Below are positions 22,753 through 35,480 of a DNA stretch of 64,000 nt, piece by piece; the first letter of the stretch is position 1; each line of letters starts with the position of its first letter. The notes below the pieces were generated by a model. That model had not been told where the DNA came from, did not search any database, and saw nothing but the letters and a program-made list of their open reading frames with translations. Source of the stretch: Trichobilharzia regenti (lineage: Eukaryota > Platyhelminthes > Trematoda > Strigeidida > Schistosomatidae); NCBI GenBank assembly GCA_944472135.2, contig OX235263.1:3083517-3147516 (forward strand). The letters are read 5' to 3'. Both the position numbers and the translations under genes were made by a program.

Positions 22753-24291
22753 ATATGTTGATGCCATCATTGCAAAACATTCGGAAGGAGGGAAAAGTAG
22801 TCACTGTTTTGAAGAGAGGCAACCGTATGAAAATGCCTAAGAAGGTCCTCTGGAAACACTGACACACAATCCTGCTCTTTCCCGCATCATATTCCTATTT
22901 GTGGTGGGTTGGACTAGGCAGGACAACCCAGGGAGTGAGTAGACAGGAATATGTTGGACCAAAGAGACGACTGTGGAGGGCTTGTGTTCCACGGATGGTG
23001 TATGTTTTCCATCAAACAAAATCGAAGATTTACAGGCAAAATGATACAAACTAGTAGAAGAAGTAGCCAATTTAGGACTCTAGGTAAACACAGAGGAGAC
23101 GGAAGTGATGAAGACAACAAAAAACCAGGAACAACGACTAGCACGATATAAAGATACACTTCAGATTATTATTTTTCATGTAAATGCTATATAAAGGAAC
23201 GGGTATCTTGGACCTAAATACGTTGAAAATGTTTGTGCCATATGCTGGTACATTGTCTGAAATAGAGCTTTATTATTAATAAAATATTCCGATATTCAGC
23301 ATTAAAGTCAAGTCATTCAGTTTTTCTACGTGGATCAGAAACCCAGCACACTTTTCACGAAGAGTATTCATAACAGACTACAACGGAATTTTATCAACAA
23401 CTGCTTTCACTGGCTTCATGCTGGAGACAACATGGCCAAAAAGTAATTAGCAACAAGAAATTATGTGGACAGAATAACGAAGTAAAAATCGCTCAACAAA
23501 CATACAGGAGAACTGGAGATGCATCAGACATACACACACACACTCAGTGGATATTCGAATGACATCGGTAGCTAAGCACAGCCACGAATGCAACCATAGT
23601 GGGAAACTATGAGACGAGCGTTGGTTCCAGGTTGATATGGAAGGGATTGTGTTAGCAAGAAAACGAATGCTTATGGTCAATCGTAAAGTCAGCCAGGTAA
23701 GTGAAGTGCAAAGAATTGGACAAGGGGGAGGTGTTCTGTTGAAGCCTCATGTTTCCTTTAGAACCCAACACTATGATTTATTTTTGATGGTACTTCTCAT
23801 AAAACAGCTGACCAAGTGTTCTGAACAAAATTAATTTCTCGAAACAACATACCACTGAAATCCATAAGAGTAGTATGCAGTAATAAAATGTAAACATCAC
23901 ATTAAGCAGTTAGGTTTGCTAGAAATCCAAGTAAAATTATTTCACCAAACGATATGACTTATAGTTTAGTTGGAAAACAAAAGAGAAATCTGATGCATTT
24001 ATGGGAGAAGCTTCTCCTCGTGAACATCTCTGATCTGAGTAACACAAAAATGAAGGCGGACACGACTATCGAGAGGCGCCTGGTTATTTCAAATGTGACG
24101 CTGAATGCAATGTCTCTTGAAATCCAGTGGGCAGATTTGATTGTATATTTATCTATCTCATTCCTAACCAGTTTATTGCTTCCTATTTGGAATGACGCAG
24201 GATTATGTTCTGTAGCCCATTTTCACAAGTATCATGTCGAAAGATGCATATAAACATTGCTTACCAAGTGGAGATGAAATGGCAGATGCAA

Positions 24292-24480
24292 TTTTTCTTT
24301 TTTTTGATTACAGCTCGATTCCACACTGTATTTTCGGTACAAGTATGGAATTTTCAGCGTGGATATCAGTAGCCCGAAATTCGCAGGCCGACCATAGATA
24401 TCAGGTGTGCGTCGGCGTGGGCTGGAACTCCGGATCATGTGCATGGTCGGCGAGAGTCCTAACCACTGTGCCACCGACGC
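24292..24480 (-). mobile_element. tRNA-derived SINE, full copy
   Basis: Minus-strand copy with head, body and tail (a T-rich run at 24292-24304 on the plus strand). Subtype with CACGCCGACGCACACC after the B box. Confidence 0.9.
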
Positions 24481-25924
24481 ACTGAGGCAATGTACATGGA
24501 ATTGGTCGAGTGCTGGAGGTTATCTTTATCACCATTAGAGTACAATGGCTGGCTACAGAAAAAAGGCATACTCCTCTTCAAGTTGTCAGTGTACCAGTCA
24601 CTCTTGAATTTCAGTTTCGTGTGCCGTAGCGTTTTCCCTTACCAGGTGAGAATCTCTGTGTCAGGTTTATGTGCTAACGGTTTTGTTTGTGAAGCATTGT
24701 ATAACAGACATTTCCAGTGAAGAGCTTCTTAGAAATAGAAAGATTCTCCTCCGACAAATTCGAGCTCATGAACCTTGTGACTAGAATGGTAAAATCATAA
24801 AATTAGGCTTCTTTCTCGACTAATGCGTAGTCACCCCAATGTGTCATGCAGTGAGGCTATTAAAAGGTAATATACTTAGCTGAAGAGAGACATTATTCAC
24901 TAAATCTTTGCTAATGGAGTCATCATGCAGTACACGGAATACGAATGATACAGCATAGCTCTCAGTTACACATTCACGGAAAATAAAAAATAGAGTGTGA
25001 AGAGTTTTTCTTCTTCGTTTGATTTCTCATCAGAGTCTCTTCCAAGATTTTTCGAAATTGTGGGATAAAGTGAAATGAACCATCATGCAATCAAAAATTA
25101 CCCGGGGACATATTTGCGTACTCATAGTGCTCGCAACTTTGCTGATGGAGGATTCAATACACAACTTACAACTAATTGATCTACACACGGAAATGACTAA
25201 GTGGAAATATGAATCGTTAGACATGTGATACTCTGATGACTTGATGCCAAACTCAATCAAGTTGGCAAGATGCAGAACTATATCTCCATTCTTAAGTAAC
25301 GTGTGAATTCGATGAAGCTTATTTAGGTTTCAAGGAGCCGAAATGATCAACATTTATCCACTGATCTAATCCCTATAGCACAGGAACACATACAAGGGAA
25401 ATGTGACCATTAAGTTCATTATGGATAAGAATTTCTAATAAGTGGTTTCCTCTGAGTCGGCTGGTTTAGTTGCGAAACTTTATTTGGATAAATCATACAG
25501 CGTTGCACAATAATAATTTTTAATGATGACGTTTCCAGCACAAAGTATTGCTCATGATCATACCAAGTTACTCACACAATTTTTTTGCTTCATTTATATA
25601 ACTGGGTAAACTCGATTAGCGTCTGAATAAAATCAATATAAGATAAAATACATTCGGAAATAATATTAGTGTAATAATTAAAATTCAGTAAGATGGGAAA
25701 TAAGATGTTTTCATACTAAAATAAATAACTTGATTATGAACAATAATTTGTGCTCGAAACGTCATCAGTAAATATTACTTTATAACACTGTGTGATTTAT
25801 CAAAAAACAGTCTTATCCACAATATAGTTATACTCGACTACAGTGCCTAAGTTTTATACATATATCAATAATGACCGTTTATTGTCCTGAATATACAGAT
25901 ATCCGAGGCTGAGTAAATTATTAT

Positions 25925-26630
25925 TTACTCCTTTTGAATTGGACCCAAGGAAATTTCGTCAGTGATTTTTATTCTTCCATCTGGAATTTCCAATTTTCCA
26001 AATCTGAATGGAGTGCACAACGATCACTCTACCTACAAGATTCTATCCATTTCCTGTAGAATATTGCGATCTCTATTATTCTGTTATCTAAGCATAAACA
26101 ATGTATGGGTGAACTGTGCCTGCAGAATTATACATACACACAGATTACATTCACGGTCTTCCGATATGCTTCGATGTGGTGCATGAATTCCGGTTTGTCA
26201 AAATTTGGACATTTATAATCTTGTCATAGGTGATAGCGACTTTACTGTTATCCCCGAATTCCTTATCAGTCAACGTGCATTTGTAGAGGATGCATTCAAT
26301 ATTGACACTGAAACACTTATTGCTTTTGTCTGGATGAACAGAATCTAATCAAATATGTGTAAGTCGATCGAAGTAAATTATTCTTATGACACATGGAGAG
26401 TATTACTTACATTCGACCTTGTCTATTGATATACTAGGATTCGAAATAGTATCAGGAACTCAAGGATCTCATGACGTCAGTCCCACTACATCAACCAGTA
26501 ATTCATACAACCTACTTGTATACCCTGGATGCATAACACGAAATGGCGCTAGTTAGAATTAATGATCACCTGAGTTCTACGGTTCATTAGGAATCCGTTA
26601 ATTTCAATATAGAAGAAATCTTCATCTACA
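25925..26630 (-). CDS. Mini-intron gene core, copy A
   Basis: Inverted copy of the exon cluster described at 56262-56967. The outer exons map to 26570-26630 (first) and 25925-26003 (last, with TAA). All splice sites of the model are kept. One visible difference is TTCCTGAT instead of TGCCTGAT at the start of the third exon. The product is not recognised. A 74-codon frame on the opposite strand (25962-26186) is a shadow. Confidence 0.6.
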
Positions 26631-27559
26631 CTGTGAAAAAGCAAAATAGTTGAGAAAAAAAATATCGACTTTTCAATTAGATCCCCATATCTGGCTCTAC
26701 TCTAATATATGAAGCATTTTTATTACAATACACAACAATTTACAAACCAAATGGCACTGATATATTTGTTAACAACAATTAGTCAGTATCAAAATGTCAA
26801 ACGGGTGTGACAATCAACGAAGAAAATTATTACACACAATAAAATACAACAAGTCGATTGCGTAATGCATAGTTTTTGGGAAAAATGGAAAGTGATTAAG
26901 GAATAAGCAAGTGCTCGATTTAAACATGTAGCAGATTAACGAAGAAAAATAAAACGATTTCGACAATGATAACACGTGATTGAAGATCGAGTTGTCACAA
27001 AAATTATTTGGAGAATTTTAAGCAATTAGTTCCCTTTATGAATTTCGACAGTACAATAAGAAGACGTAGTTTATCCGAAACGTGTAATGTATTGGCGCAA
27101 CACCTTTCGGACATTCTCATCACACATGTACATGTCATACACAGTTTTTATAGAATGCAAGAAGGCATGAATAATTACAATACAGGCCAGATTTTGCACA
27201 GGTCAATGTCACAAATAATAGGTAGGGAGACGCAAAAGGTGTGGGTGAGAAAGAGGAAGAGATAAAAGAGAAATACAAGACAAAGAAGGGGTTGAAAATA
27301 TCATGAAGTAAATTGTTCCATGGTTCTAAGTGGGATTACCAAGGCAAGTTTAGGGTGATATCAAAAAGCTTTTGGGCACATAAGACACGTTTAGGTCTTT
27401 TATGGTTAAGGTTTCAATGAATTTAAGTATGTGTCCCAACATTGTTTTATATATCGCCATAAACGCATTGTTGAAGTCAAACTTATGAACCGTCTCTATA
27501 ATATGCTTCACTATAGATGAAGTTAGATATCTATTAGAAAAAGCTTCTTTACGTTCTCA

Positions 27560-27960
27560 TTGAAAGACACTTTTGAGTTAACTGATTGTCTTGATAACGT
27601 TGATGTAAAGGAAAAAACCATGTTTTCCCTATATGTTGAATCTTTATTTACAAATGTACCACTTTTACAGACGGTTGACATTTCATGTGATCATATCTCT
27701 GACAACAAATTCCTTTTACCCGTAACAATTCCTTACTTAAAAGAGTTACTACTTCTTTGTACTAACATTGTTAAGTTTATATTCGAGGGCGAGCATTATC
27801 ACCAGATCAATGAAGTTGCCACGGGAAGACCCCGAGGTCCATTGTTAGCTGATGTATATATGTCGCATGTCGAGAACCTGTTGGAGAAAGAATTTCGAAA
27901 AGATTATTTCTACAAAGAAATCTAGATGACATAATAGTCATTTGTGATAAACTGTTATGC
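27560..27960 (+). pseudogene. PLE reverse transcriptase fragment
   Basis: The frame encodes KTMFSLYVESLFTNVPL, LLLLCTNIVKFIFEGE and PRGPLLADVYMSHVENLLE, then a DDIIVICD-like box near 27930. These are the palm motifs of Penelope-like reverse transcriptases. The copy breaks off at the gag-only LTR element and seems to resume at 30151. A stop before the catalytic box and an altered GVAMGSPLGP motif (ATGRPRGP) mark it as dead. Confidence 0.85.
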
Positions 27961-27981
27961 ACTCCTGCAGAGGGAGATAAA

Positions 27982-30150
27982 AGACATGTGCAGGTGAAAA
28001 AATTAAAAGTCCTGACGCAAGAAGGCGGAAATCAGAAAACCAACAGGTTCACGATGATACTTGTATTTTCCAACAAGGAAAATCAATGTCACACAAGTGT
28101 GTGAGTGAAAGAGTATGAATGTCCGAACAAGTGTGTGAACACAAGTATATGAGCGAATGTTCAAAAATGAACGAATCAATAGACAGTCTTAACATGATTG
28201 GCTAATTATAGTGGAATATCGATCCATATATACATAGCAAATATACAGACTGTCAAACAAACACACATATTACGTGGATACATATCACCTCCCCTTTTGA
28301 GAAGATTGATGATTAGTAGGATGTTTTCCTGGGGGTTTATCTGGAACCGTTGAACATGTTGTTGACGTCTGTCGTTTCGTCTGTCTGTCGCGTTTGCAGC
28401 TTCGGCTTCGTTCGGAATTGTCTGACATTTTATGCTTCTTGGCTGCATTGAATAGCGAATTTAGTGGGACATCAGCCAGATGCAAACGATCGAACCAATC
28501 AAGTCTCAAAAGATTTAAATCACTCTTGGTGACGCAGCAAATTCCTGTGAATTTGATGTCACGGAATGAAACAGAACATTTGAGTTCACCAATTAGTTTG
28601 AGCCGCCCACCACAGGAGCTGACAAGAGTCTAGGAAGTATTTGTGATAGGTGGTTCGCCAATATCATTCCAAAGTTTCTCTGATATAACAGTAATATCAG
28701 AGGCGGTATCTAGCTGCAGACGTGTATCATGACCATTCATCTGAAGATCAAGATATTTCCGCATACCTGGTGTTGTGATTTGACAGGTTGCGAGTAGACT
28801 CAATGATCTCCTTGGAGATTTAGGACCAACGGTTTGTCGAGCTTTCGCTGTATTTTGACATCTGGGTTTGCGTGGCTGACAAAAACCATTTTTATGACCG
28901 ATGACTTTGCACTTGCTGCAACGATGATTTTTGTATGGGCAAGACTTTACAAAGTGCCACGCACCACAATGCCAGCATGGTGATGGAGGGGTCTTCTTTG
29001 CAGTATTTTGTGAAGTTAGACGAGTATGTGTAGATTTACGCGGAACATTAGAAGAAAGTGGGTCAGGAGTGGATGATGAGAGATTTTTGCTCTTTCGTAA
29101 TGCATGAATATCAGAGCTTCTCGAAGGCGCTGATTCGACCAGTTGTGTGTCTTTCTGCAAATTAATCAGCCGTTGATATTCATCAGCTATGTCATGTAAT
29201 GTTAATTTAGGAGTTTGTTCTAGCTGATTGAGCAGTCGAGTTCGGATATCTGTGAAACGAGGAGATTGAAGACTGCATATGAGAATCAAGGCTTTGAATT
29301 GATCATTTGTTAAGGACCTGAGTCGAAATCTCTCACATTCTCGGTTGACTGTGCCAATGTGAGTAAGAAAATCATCATTTTCATTCATTGTCAGCTCGAG
29401 GCAACGATAACGTATGCTGAATAATGAAGAGTGGTCTCCAAAATGATCACGCAGCAGCTTTATTGTATCATCGAAACACTTGTCACGTGGTTTTCGGGGT
29501 AAAATTAGGTTGCAGTACCGTTCATATTCTGCGGGACCCAATTTACGTAACAACACTCGCACCTTCCAAGCATCGTCTTGTGAGGCGACATCAACAGTGA
29601 ATACATCCTCATAACGTTGATACCATGTATCAAAAGTGACATTAGCATCTGGATTATAATTGAACTGTGAAATACTGTTCACAATGCCGTCGACAGATGG
29701 TAGCATGGTATGGTTCGGATTGCTTGAAGGTGAATCTGGACCAGTCTGTTGGTTGACGAACATTTCCATTAATTTCAATTGTTGTTCAAACAATAATTCC
29801 AATTTAGAATAATCCATAGTTTTCCCCGTCTCCAAATTATTGTTATGTACTGGTCGAGAAATTAATAGTCCTGACGCAAGAAGGCGGAAATCAGAAAACC
29901 AACAGGTTCACGATGATACTTGTATTTTCTAAACAAGGAAAATCAATGTCACACAAGTGTGTGAGTGAAAGAGTATGAATGTCCGAACAAGTGTGTGAAC
30001 ACAAGTATATGAGCGAATGTTCAAAAATGAACGAATCAATAGACAGTCTTAACATGATTGGCTAATTATAGTGGAATATCGATCCATATATACATAGCGA
30101 AATATAACACACTGTCAAACAAACACACATTTTGTATCGGATAGCTATCA
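27982..30150 (-). mobile_element. Gag-only LTR retrotransposon, copy 1
   Basis: Two LTRs flank an internal region of about 1.55 kb with a single gag-protease ORF and no reverse transcriptase or integrase. The 5' LTR is 29841-30150 and the 3' LTR about 27982-28287. A purine-rich tract (plus-strand CCTCCCCTTTTG, 28288-28299) precedes the 3' LTR, as needed for second-strand priming. The element is inserted in a PLE. It must depend on enzymes of another element to move. Confidence 0.85.
28630..29817 (-). CDS. Gag with partial protease, gag-only element copy 1
   Basis: ATG at 29815-29817 follows the primer site. Residues 1-230 are a Gypsy-type capsid region (FDTWYQRYEDVF, EYERYCNLILPRKPRDKCF). 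Two zinc knuckles follow: CWHCGAWHFVKSC (C-x2-C-x3-H-x4-C) and CSKCKVIGHKNGFC (C-x2-C-x4-H-x4-C). A retropepsin start (LQLDTASDITVISEKLW) has DTAS where DTG/DSG is usual. An amber codon ends the frame inside the protease. Downstream the same frame stays open for more than 100 codons. Gag packages element RNA. The first knuckle is intact here but not in copies 2 and 3. Confidence 0.85.
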   Translation of the reverse strand: MDYSKLELLFEQQLKLMEMFVNQQTGPDSPSSNPNHTMLPSVDGIVNSISQFNYNPDANVTFDTWYQRYEDVFTVDVASQDDAWKVRVLLRKLGPAEYERYCNLILPRKPRDKCFDDTIKLLRDHFGDHSSLFSIRYRCLELTMNENDDFLTHIGTVNRECERFRLRSLTNDQFKALILICSLQSPRFTDIRTRLLNQLEQTPKLTLHDIADEYQRLINLQKDTQLVESAPSRSSDIHALRKSKNLSSSTPDPLSSNVPRKSTHTRLTSQNTAKKTPPSPCWHCGAWHFVKSCPYKNHRCSKCKVIGHKNGFCQPRKPRCQNTAKARQTVGPKSPRRSLSLLATCQITTPGMRKYLDLQMNGHDTRLQLDTASDITVISEKLWNDIGEPPITNTS

Positions 30151-30870
30151 TATACCAACAGATGCAATAGTAATCCTGGACCATATCAGCTTTGCAGAAA
30201 ACAGTATATTTCTAACATACCTTAAAGACAATAACCGTTGCCTGTCATTTCTGATGCACTCATAACCCGCCGAGTAGATGTGTCTGTAAAACGATCTGTC
30301 TACAGAAAGTCAACATGGATGGGACAGTATCTAAATTATCATAGTTTCTGTCCACTACAGTATAAAAAGGCGTTGGTTAAATGTTTGTTCAAGTGCATTC
30401 ACCGTATATGTACTGCTGATACAATTGAAGAAGAAAGACAACACCTCACTGAAATACTGTTAGATAACAATTACCCACTGATATTTATCAGACGTTACGG
30501 AAGAATCAACCATAGAGCTACACCTATCCAATCAGCTCCCAAAAAAGTGTTTACATATCCTTGCCGTTCAGAGGTGATAAACAAAGTCTGGTCACTAGAC
30601 AAAGACTCAAAGCCGCAATTAATAGAACCTATCATGCAGCTAAACTTATATTCATAGAGAAAGCTAGAACCATGCTGTCCTGTAAACCCTAACATTATCC
30701 GAACGATAGTGTTACATCCCACTGTGTTTATCACTCAACATGTATGTGTAGAGACACGTACATAGGGAGGTTCCAACGGTGTCTGCATGTTAGGCTACAG
30801 AACACATTCTAAAGTGGCTGCAACAACAAATGAAATCGCCAGACACAAGTGACCCGAGAAATAGATGTCT
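30151..30870 (+). pseudogene. PLE fragment: post-palm region and GIY-YIG remnant
   Basis: Open from about 30170. It includes FAENSIFLTYLKDNN, then YRKSTWMGQYLNYHS, CPLQYKKALVKCLF and an EEERQHLTEILL block. After a stop there is a CMCRDTYIGRFQR remnant of the GIY-YIG endonuclease (about 30745). It looks like the continuation of the PLE interrupted by the LTR element at 27982-30150. Confidence 0.8.
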
Positions 30871-30889
30871 AACATCATCTATAGAGAAG

Positions 30890-31240
30890 CATGGCAAACC
30901 CATCGATCTGGTGATAATGCTCGCCTTCGAATATAGACTTAACAATGTTAGTACAAAGAAGTAGTAACTCTTTTAAGTAAGGAATTGTTACGGGTAAAAG
31001 GAATTTGTTGTCAGAGATATGATCACATGAAATGTCAACCGTCTGTAAAAGTGGTACATTTGTAAATAAAGATTCAACATCTAGGGAAAACATGGTTTTT
31101 TCCTTTACATCAACGTTATCAAGACAATCAGTTAACTCAAAAGTGTCTTTCAATGAGAACGTAAAGAAGCTTTTTCTAATAGATATCTAACTTCATCTAT
31201 AGTGAAGCATATTATAGAGACGGGTCATAAGGAAGTTGAT
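30890..31240 (-). pseudogene. PLE reverse transcriptase fragment, inverted
   Basis: Near-identical on the minus strand to 27440-27830, with LDVESLFTNVPL and YHQIDGFAM. It stops abruptly within the palm. Its orientation is opposite to the adjacent PLE piece. Confidence 0.85.
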
Positions 31241-31274
31241 AAATTATCTAGTCCATGTTGTTTTGCGGAATATC

Positions 31275-31455
31275 GATCTTCGGATCAAACAGTCTTGTCT
31301 TCTAGCGAGTTGAAGAAAAGAAAATTTCCTTCGAATGTTGCGTGGTCTTCTTGTAAATCAGATACCACAGTCAGTATTTCTTGTGGGCTTCTGGACGAAG
31401 GAAGGATAATATTTGGAACATTAGGGTAATTTGCGACCGTTAGATTTACAAGGCT
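31275..31455 (-). other. Coding-like block of unknown origin
   Basis: The minus strand is open for about 55 codons before TGA (NVPNIILPSSRSPQEIL, then TFEGNFLFFNS). It has an amino acid mix unlike random AT-rich DNA. It adjoins the PLE fragment and may be a PLE N-terminal extension or a host exon remnant. Confidence 0.3.
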
Positions 31456-31459
31456 GCCA

Positions 31460-32030
31460 CATCAACCTGTTGTTCAGTGTACTAGTGTCGCACTACTGTT
31501 GTTATTGTGTTCATGAAAATTTGCTAGGCAATGTTGTTACGGTGATAAGACTGAAAATGTTTAGTAGCAAATATATCCGAACCAAGATTTATGCTGAATA
31601 GCGCCATGCCTGCATTTATTGAAAATAGGTTTCTTCACTTATTGCGTGAGTTTATTGACACACCGCTTTCCGTTTGCTTATTAAGTACAAAGTGGTCTCC
31701 TCTACTATTGGATATAAGTCGGAGTGTATATATATCACGGTGTACTTGCTACCTTTAGATATATCCATCTCCAGACCAATTGCCAGAAAGCTTACTATTT
31801 TAATACCATTTTGTGCAGGTTTCACCACAGGGACACTAATCTCAAATCAGTATTTGGTCGCTTCAGGAAGCATGCAGGTTGTGCACTTTGCTCAATATTA
31901 GTGTCAATACTAGTTGACGATTCAGGTACTCAACCCACTTTCGGTGTCCCTAAGACCCAAGAGGTGACAGAATCTCTGCTGCTCGTCTGCCGCATTGGCA
32001 GTATATTCTGTCCTGAGCTATAGTGATGGA
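31460..32030. other. No supported feature
   Basis: Short frames only; no repeat shared with the rest of the window was noticed. Confidence 0.35.
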
Positions 32031-32033
32031 CTC

Positions 32034-32430
32034 AGAACTGCTGTTCTATCTTGTGGTAGTCTTGAATTGTAGCAAAATTACCAACATCGAAGGAATTACG
32101 AACTCTTGGAATGTTTTTGTGCATTTCAACTGGAGCCACTTTCTGCGGAGCTACTTGAATTCTCAGTGTACGTTTGCCATGTTGCAATAATTTGGGTCCT
32201 TCTTTCTTATTTTACCGACAGACATCGATTCAGGTTTGCTGTACACTATAGACTGTTGTGGTGACGATATACGCTCCATTTCCTCAATGGTTATGGAATC
32301 AGATAGGTTTCCTGCCCTGGGTAAGTTATCTGGAGCAATGTATAGGTGTTTCCCTATGAGGCGGACTAGTTGGTCAAAAGCCACCAGCGTTTTCCGAGTT
32401 ATATGCATCAGAGATTTATTAACTCAATAT
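32034..32430 (-). pseudogene. Unrecognised coding block with frame change
   Basis: A minus-strand frame from about 32420 runs through TLVAFDQLVRLIGKHLYIA and SITIEEMERISSPQQSIV to a KIRKK stretch near 32205. A second frame then continues (HGKRTLRIQVAPQK, NSFDVGNFATIQDYHKIE) and stops at 32034-32036. The two frames abut at an A-rich run, which suggests an indel or a mini-intron. It looks like host-type protein, but I cannot name it. Confidence 0.4.
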
Positions 32431-32969
32431 CATAGTGATGATCTGTAATATTACAGCGTAATTCACCTGTGTCGTCTCGTTAACTAACGTGCATTGTTAA
32501 TAAAACCTCCACTTTAAACAGACCATTCCACCTATTTCTTCTGAGTGACAATTTCCTTTCTCTTCAGTTTGACATTGAGATTAGTGATTAGGGATTATTC
32601 GGTTGGCGCATCAAGTTTCAGACAGCTCTTAGTCTATGATTATTATTCATACCAACATCATATTTGAAGAACAAAGGGAATACCTTATAGACGCGTGACA
32701 TTCGGGTTGACACTTGAAGGATTTTTTAACTCACTCACAAACTGAAGTACACACACACTGACAGTAAGAATTGATGGAAATCTCAATGGCTGTGCACGAA
32801 TGCGTTACACAATCATCATATAGTTGAGAATCAGAAAAATTTGTTGGTTCTTCCTGCTAGTCAATAAACGTACAGATAAAGAAAAAAAGTGAAACATCAC
32901 CCACTCACTCTACACATTTCGTCTTTCAATAGTTCTACGATGAGCATTGTGATTTGTCACCAGAATTAT

Positions 32970-33166
32970 TTAGAACTCTCTTAAAGCTGGTTGGTCTACT
33001 GTATTAAGGACGCTTTGACAGGCGTCTATAAATGCAGGCCTTGTCAGCTCCACAGCCATTGAATTACTCGAAGAGATGAATTCCGTTGACTTGGGAAGAC
33101 GTTTGACTGGCACACTCATTCGAGCTGTCATCGTGATAACTGTTGCATACGTGACAATATTTAACA
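32970..33166 (-). CDS. Possible terminal exon of a host gene
   Basis: On the minus strand an acceptor (CCATTCGCCTCCACAG, ending at 33167) opens a frame that reads NIVTYATVITMTARM, VKRLPKSTEFISSS, and ends VDQPALREF-stop. It has about 65 codons and no transposon resemblance. The upstream exon is not identified. It shares its strand with the block at 32034-32430, though each has its own stop. Confidence 0.35.
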
Positions 33167-33607
33167 CTGTGGAGGCGAATGGTCAAGAAGATTCAGGTAG
33201 GTCAACTTCACTGATGTTCATGATTCCACAAAATCTTTGATATTCCAGAACTCTAACAAATATTCTCATTGTTTTCGATGTTTCCACAGGTCGTCATAAC
33301 TATATAATGATCAGATAGTAGAAAAACGAAAGCTTTCGGGATGAAGACCACATAAATAATCGCATGATGTATCCTTGAATTTTGTATTTCATTTCCTCTA
33401 TTTAACTAATGTAAACTGTTTCTTAACTAAACGATGACTTACCTTTTTGTGTTTCCCTCTAAACCCCTAATTCCAAGGACTCCTATAATTTGGGTGACAA
33501 ATTATTGCGATTATAACGGATCTTAATCTAGACGTTAGAAGAGCATAAGTGATAGATTTCTAGAAGCCGGTCCCAATTGACATGCTACGAATATCTGATG
33601 AAAGTGT

Positions 33608-33792
33608 GCATCGGTGGCACAGTGGTTAGGACTCTCGCCGACCATGCGCATGGTCCGAGGTTCGATCCCTTGCCGACGAACACCTGATATCTATGGTCGG
33701 CCTGCGAAATTCGGGCTACCGACATCCGTGCTGAAAATTCCATACTTGTACCAAAAATACAGTGTGGAATCAAGCTGTGATAAAAAAAATAC
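33608..33792 (+). mobile_element. tRNA-derived SINE, full copy
   Basis: Head (first bases GCATCGG), B box GGTTCGATCCC, body and A-rich tail. Subtype with TTGCCGACGAACACC. Confidence 0.9.
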
Positions 33793-35290
33793 GGAGGAAC
33801 TACTCTGCCATCAATTAGCACTGTTGATTGATTACGTAGGTGATACTCTTCTTGAAATTTGTAGAGACCGTTTTGTTTTGGGTGCAAATTGTTTAGAAAC
33901 ATTAAATATTCTAAATGTAATATGAGATATGTGAACAGTAATCGGAACGAGTTTCCACTGCTGCATTCACATTATGCTTGAATATTAACATCAACATGTA
34001 AATCGGATCTTCAGAAAGAAATAACACAAGAGCGCCTCCATGAATATAAATTTAACTGAGTTTCAACAACCGAAGAAAGTGGAGTGACATTTAAATGAAA
34101 CGCATGTGTAGGATCAGCCACCGTGAATAGCATCTTCCACGATCAGCTTCAAGTGTGTTCAAGTAATTATGCCTAAACAAAGTTTAAAGTTTAAAGTGCC
34201 TGTATTCCTATAGAAAAATTATCGAGTATTACATGATTTCTTTGAAAGGCATATGATATACGAGCATTTAACAAACTGATAAAATCTATGCTTATCATTC
34301 AATTGATCTCTCCTTTAACATTCCATATCAACCATTGAGAACAAAAGCCATAGTGAAAGCGACCGGTTATAAAACACAGAGGTTGCGTCAGTTATATTGA
34401 CGAGATAGAAAAGAGATTTCGGATAGATTATGAGTGATTGCTCACTACAATTTTGTTTCTCGTTGAAGACGAAAACATTCATGTTTCAATCCTGAGATTT
34501 AAACACCTTCGATAAGGCGATACGCATCTAAAAGCTAGACGATTTTTAATTAAATCTTCTTACGGATTTTAATTTAGAGTGTGATCATTGATGAAGTTAA
34601 CCTAACCTTATTTTCACCATAAGCCTCCCCAAAGTTAAATATTATTAGTCATGCAACAGTGATCAAGATGTCAAGTTGAGTGACATTTCCAAATCGCCTT
34701 CTTTGCACGAAACCAGAATACACCATAGAATGATACAGTATCAATGAAGCTCACTAATTCTTGGTTAATGTGCGCAATCCGTGTTGTCCTGAATGTGAAT
34801 GATGAATGAGATCTAAGATATCACAAATTTTAGTGCTAATCACTGGAGTGATATTCGCACAGTTGTTGAAAGAGTATATAAGTATGAGAGGTGACTACCA
34901 TTTGATTTTGAACTTTATATTTTTGCATAGTTCAAATTTATTGGATCACAGTAAAGTTCATTTGTTTCAGAAAGACATCCAAGTGTGAGCTGTCGCTTTT
35001 CTCATGAATTTTGAGTTCAGTGTGCTTCAACTGTACGTAGCACTAAAAGCTCGACAGTTTTTATTTAATTACCATGCATTAATTTAGATTTAGTGGTTAA
35101 TTGGTGGGATGCTCACCAACCACGAACATGGTGTAAAAGTCGATCCACGGCCGACACACGCGTCAGTCAGTAGTAAGTCCAGTTAAGATGGTAGCTTCAG
35201 CGTGAGGCTACCAACCACAGGCCATAATAAGAGTCGCTACAGAAACTTCAAAGCCAGCTGATGTATGAAGTCGGATGTTCCGAATGCGAC
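33793..35290. other. AT-rich DNA; weak repeat remnants at 35080-35260
   Basis: No gene is seen. At 35080-35170 a tRNA-like stretch resembles a SINE head. At 35195-35260 GCGTGAGGCTACCAACCA and GCTACAGAAAC resemble the RTE 5' leader. Both are too degraded for a firm call. Confidence 0.35.
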
Positions 35291-35297
35291 ATGAAGT

Positions 35298-35480
35298 GCG
35301 TCGGTGGCACAGTGGTTAGGACTCTCGCCGACCATGCGCATGGTCCGAGGTTCGATCCCTTGCCGACGAACACCTGATATCTATGGTCGGCCTGCTATTT
35401 CGGGCTACCGACATCCGTGCTGAAAATTCCATACTTGTACCAAAAATACAGTGTGGAATCAAGCTGTTATCAGAAAAATA
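35298..35480 (+). mobile_element. tRNA-derived SINE, full copy
   Basis: Closely related to the copy at 33608, with the same TTGCCGACGAACACC subtype mark and CGACATCCGTGC in the body. Confidence 0.9.

Larger units (their letters stand above)
21540..23790 (+). pseudogene. Decayed RTE LINE interrupted by other repeats
   Basis: The start (GGAATGTTCGTACAATGCACG) matches the endonuclease start of the intact RTE. Pieces of endonuclease follow to about 22110. After foreign sequence (22130-22757) come a reverse transcriptase piece (22760-23130) and a C-terminal piece (23290-23790, ending like CSSRN). Stops and shifts are numerous. An Sm-alpha SINE and an LTR fragment sit in the interruption. Confidence 0.75.
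24640..27981 (+). repeat. Left arm (A) of large inverted duplication
   Basis: This stretch is repeated, reverse-complemented and with few differences, at 54906-58254. The boundary is sharp: both copies share TACCAGGTGAGAATC, and diverge just outside it. The arm contains host gene copy A, a PLE fragment and the edge of a gag-only LTR element. Confidence 0.9.

Noticed and set aside
25962..26186. 74-codon ORF repeated in four copies (also 48506, 56706 and 63312)
   Set aside because: It is antisense to exons 4-6 of the mini-intron gene; its conservation follows from the copies being near-identical.
27008..27265. 85-codon ORF repeated at 55627 and 62233
   Set aside because: Repeated only because the unit is duplicated. 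It lies in the PLE leader, has no recognisable domain, and the opposite strand reads equally well.
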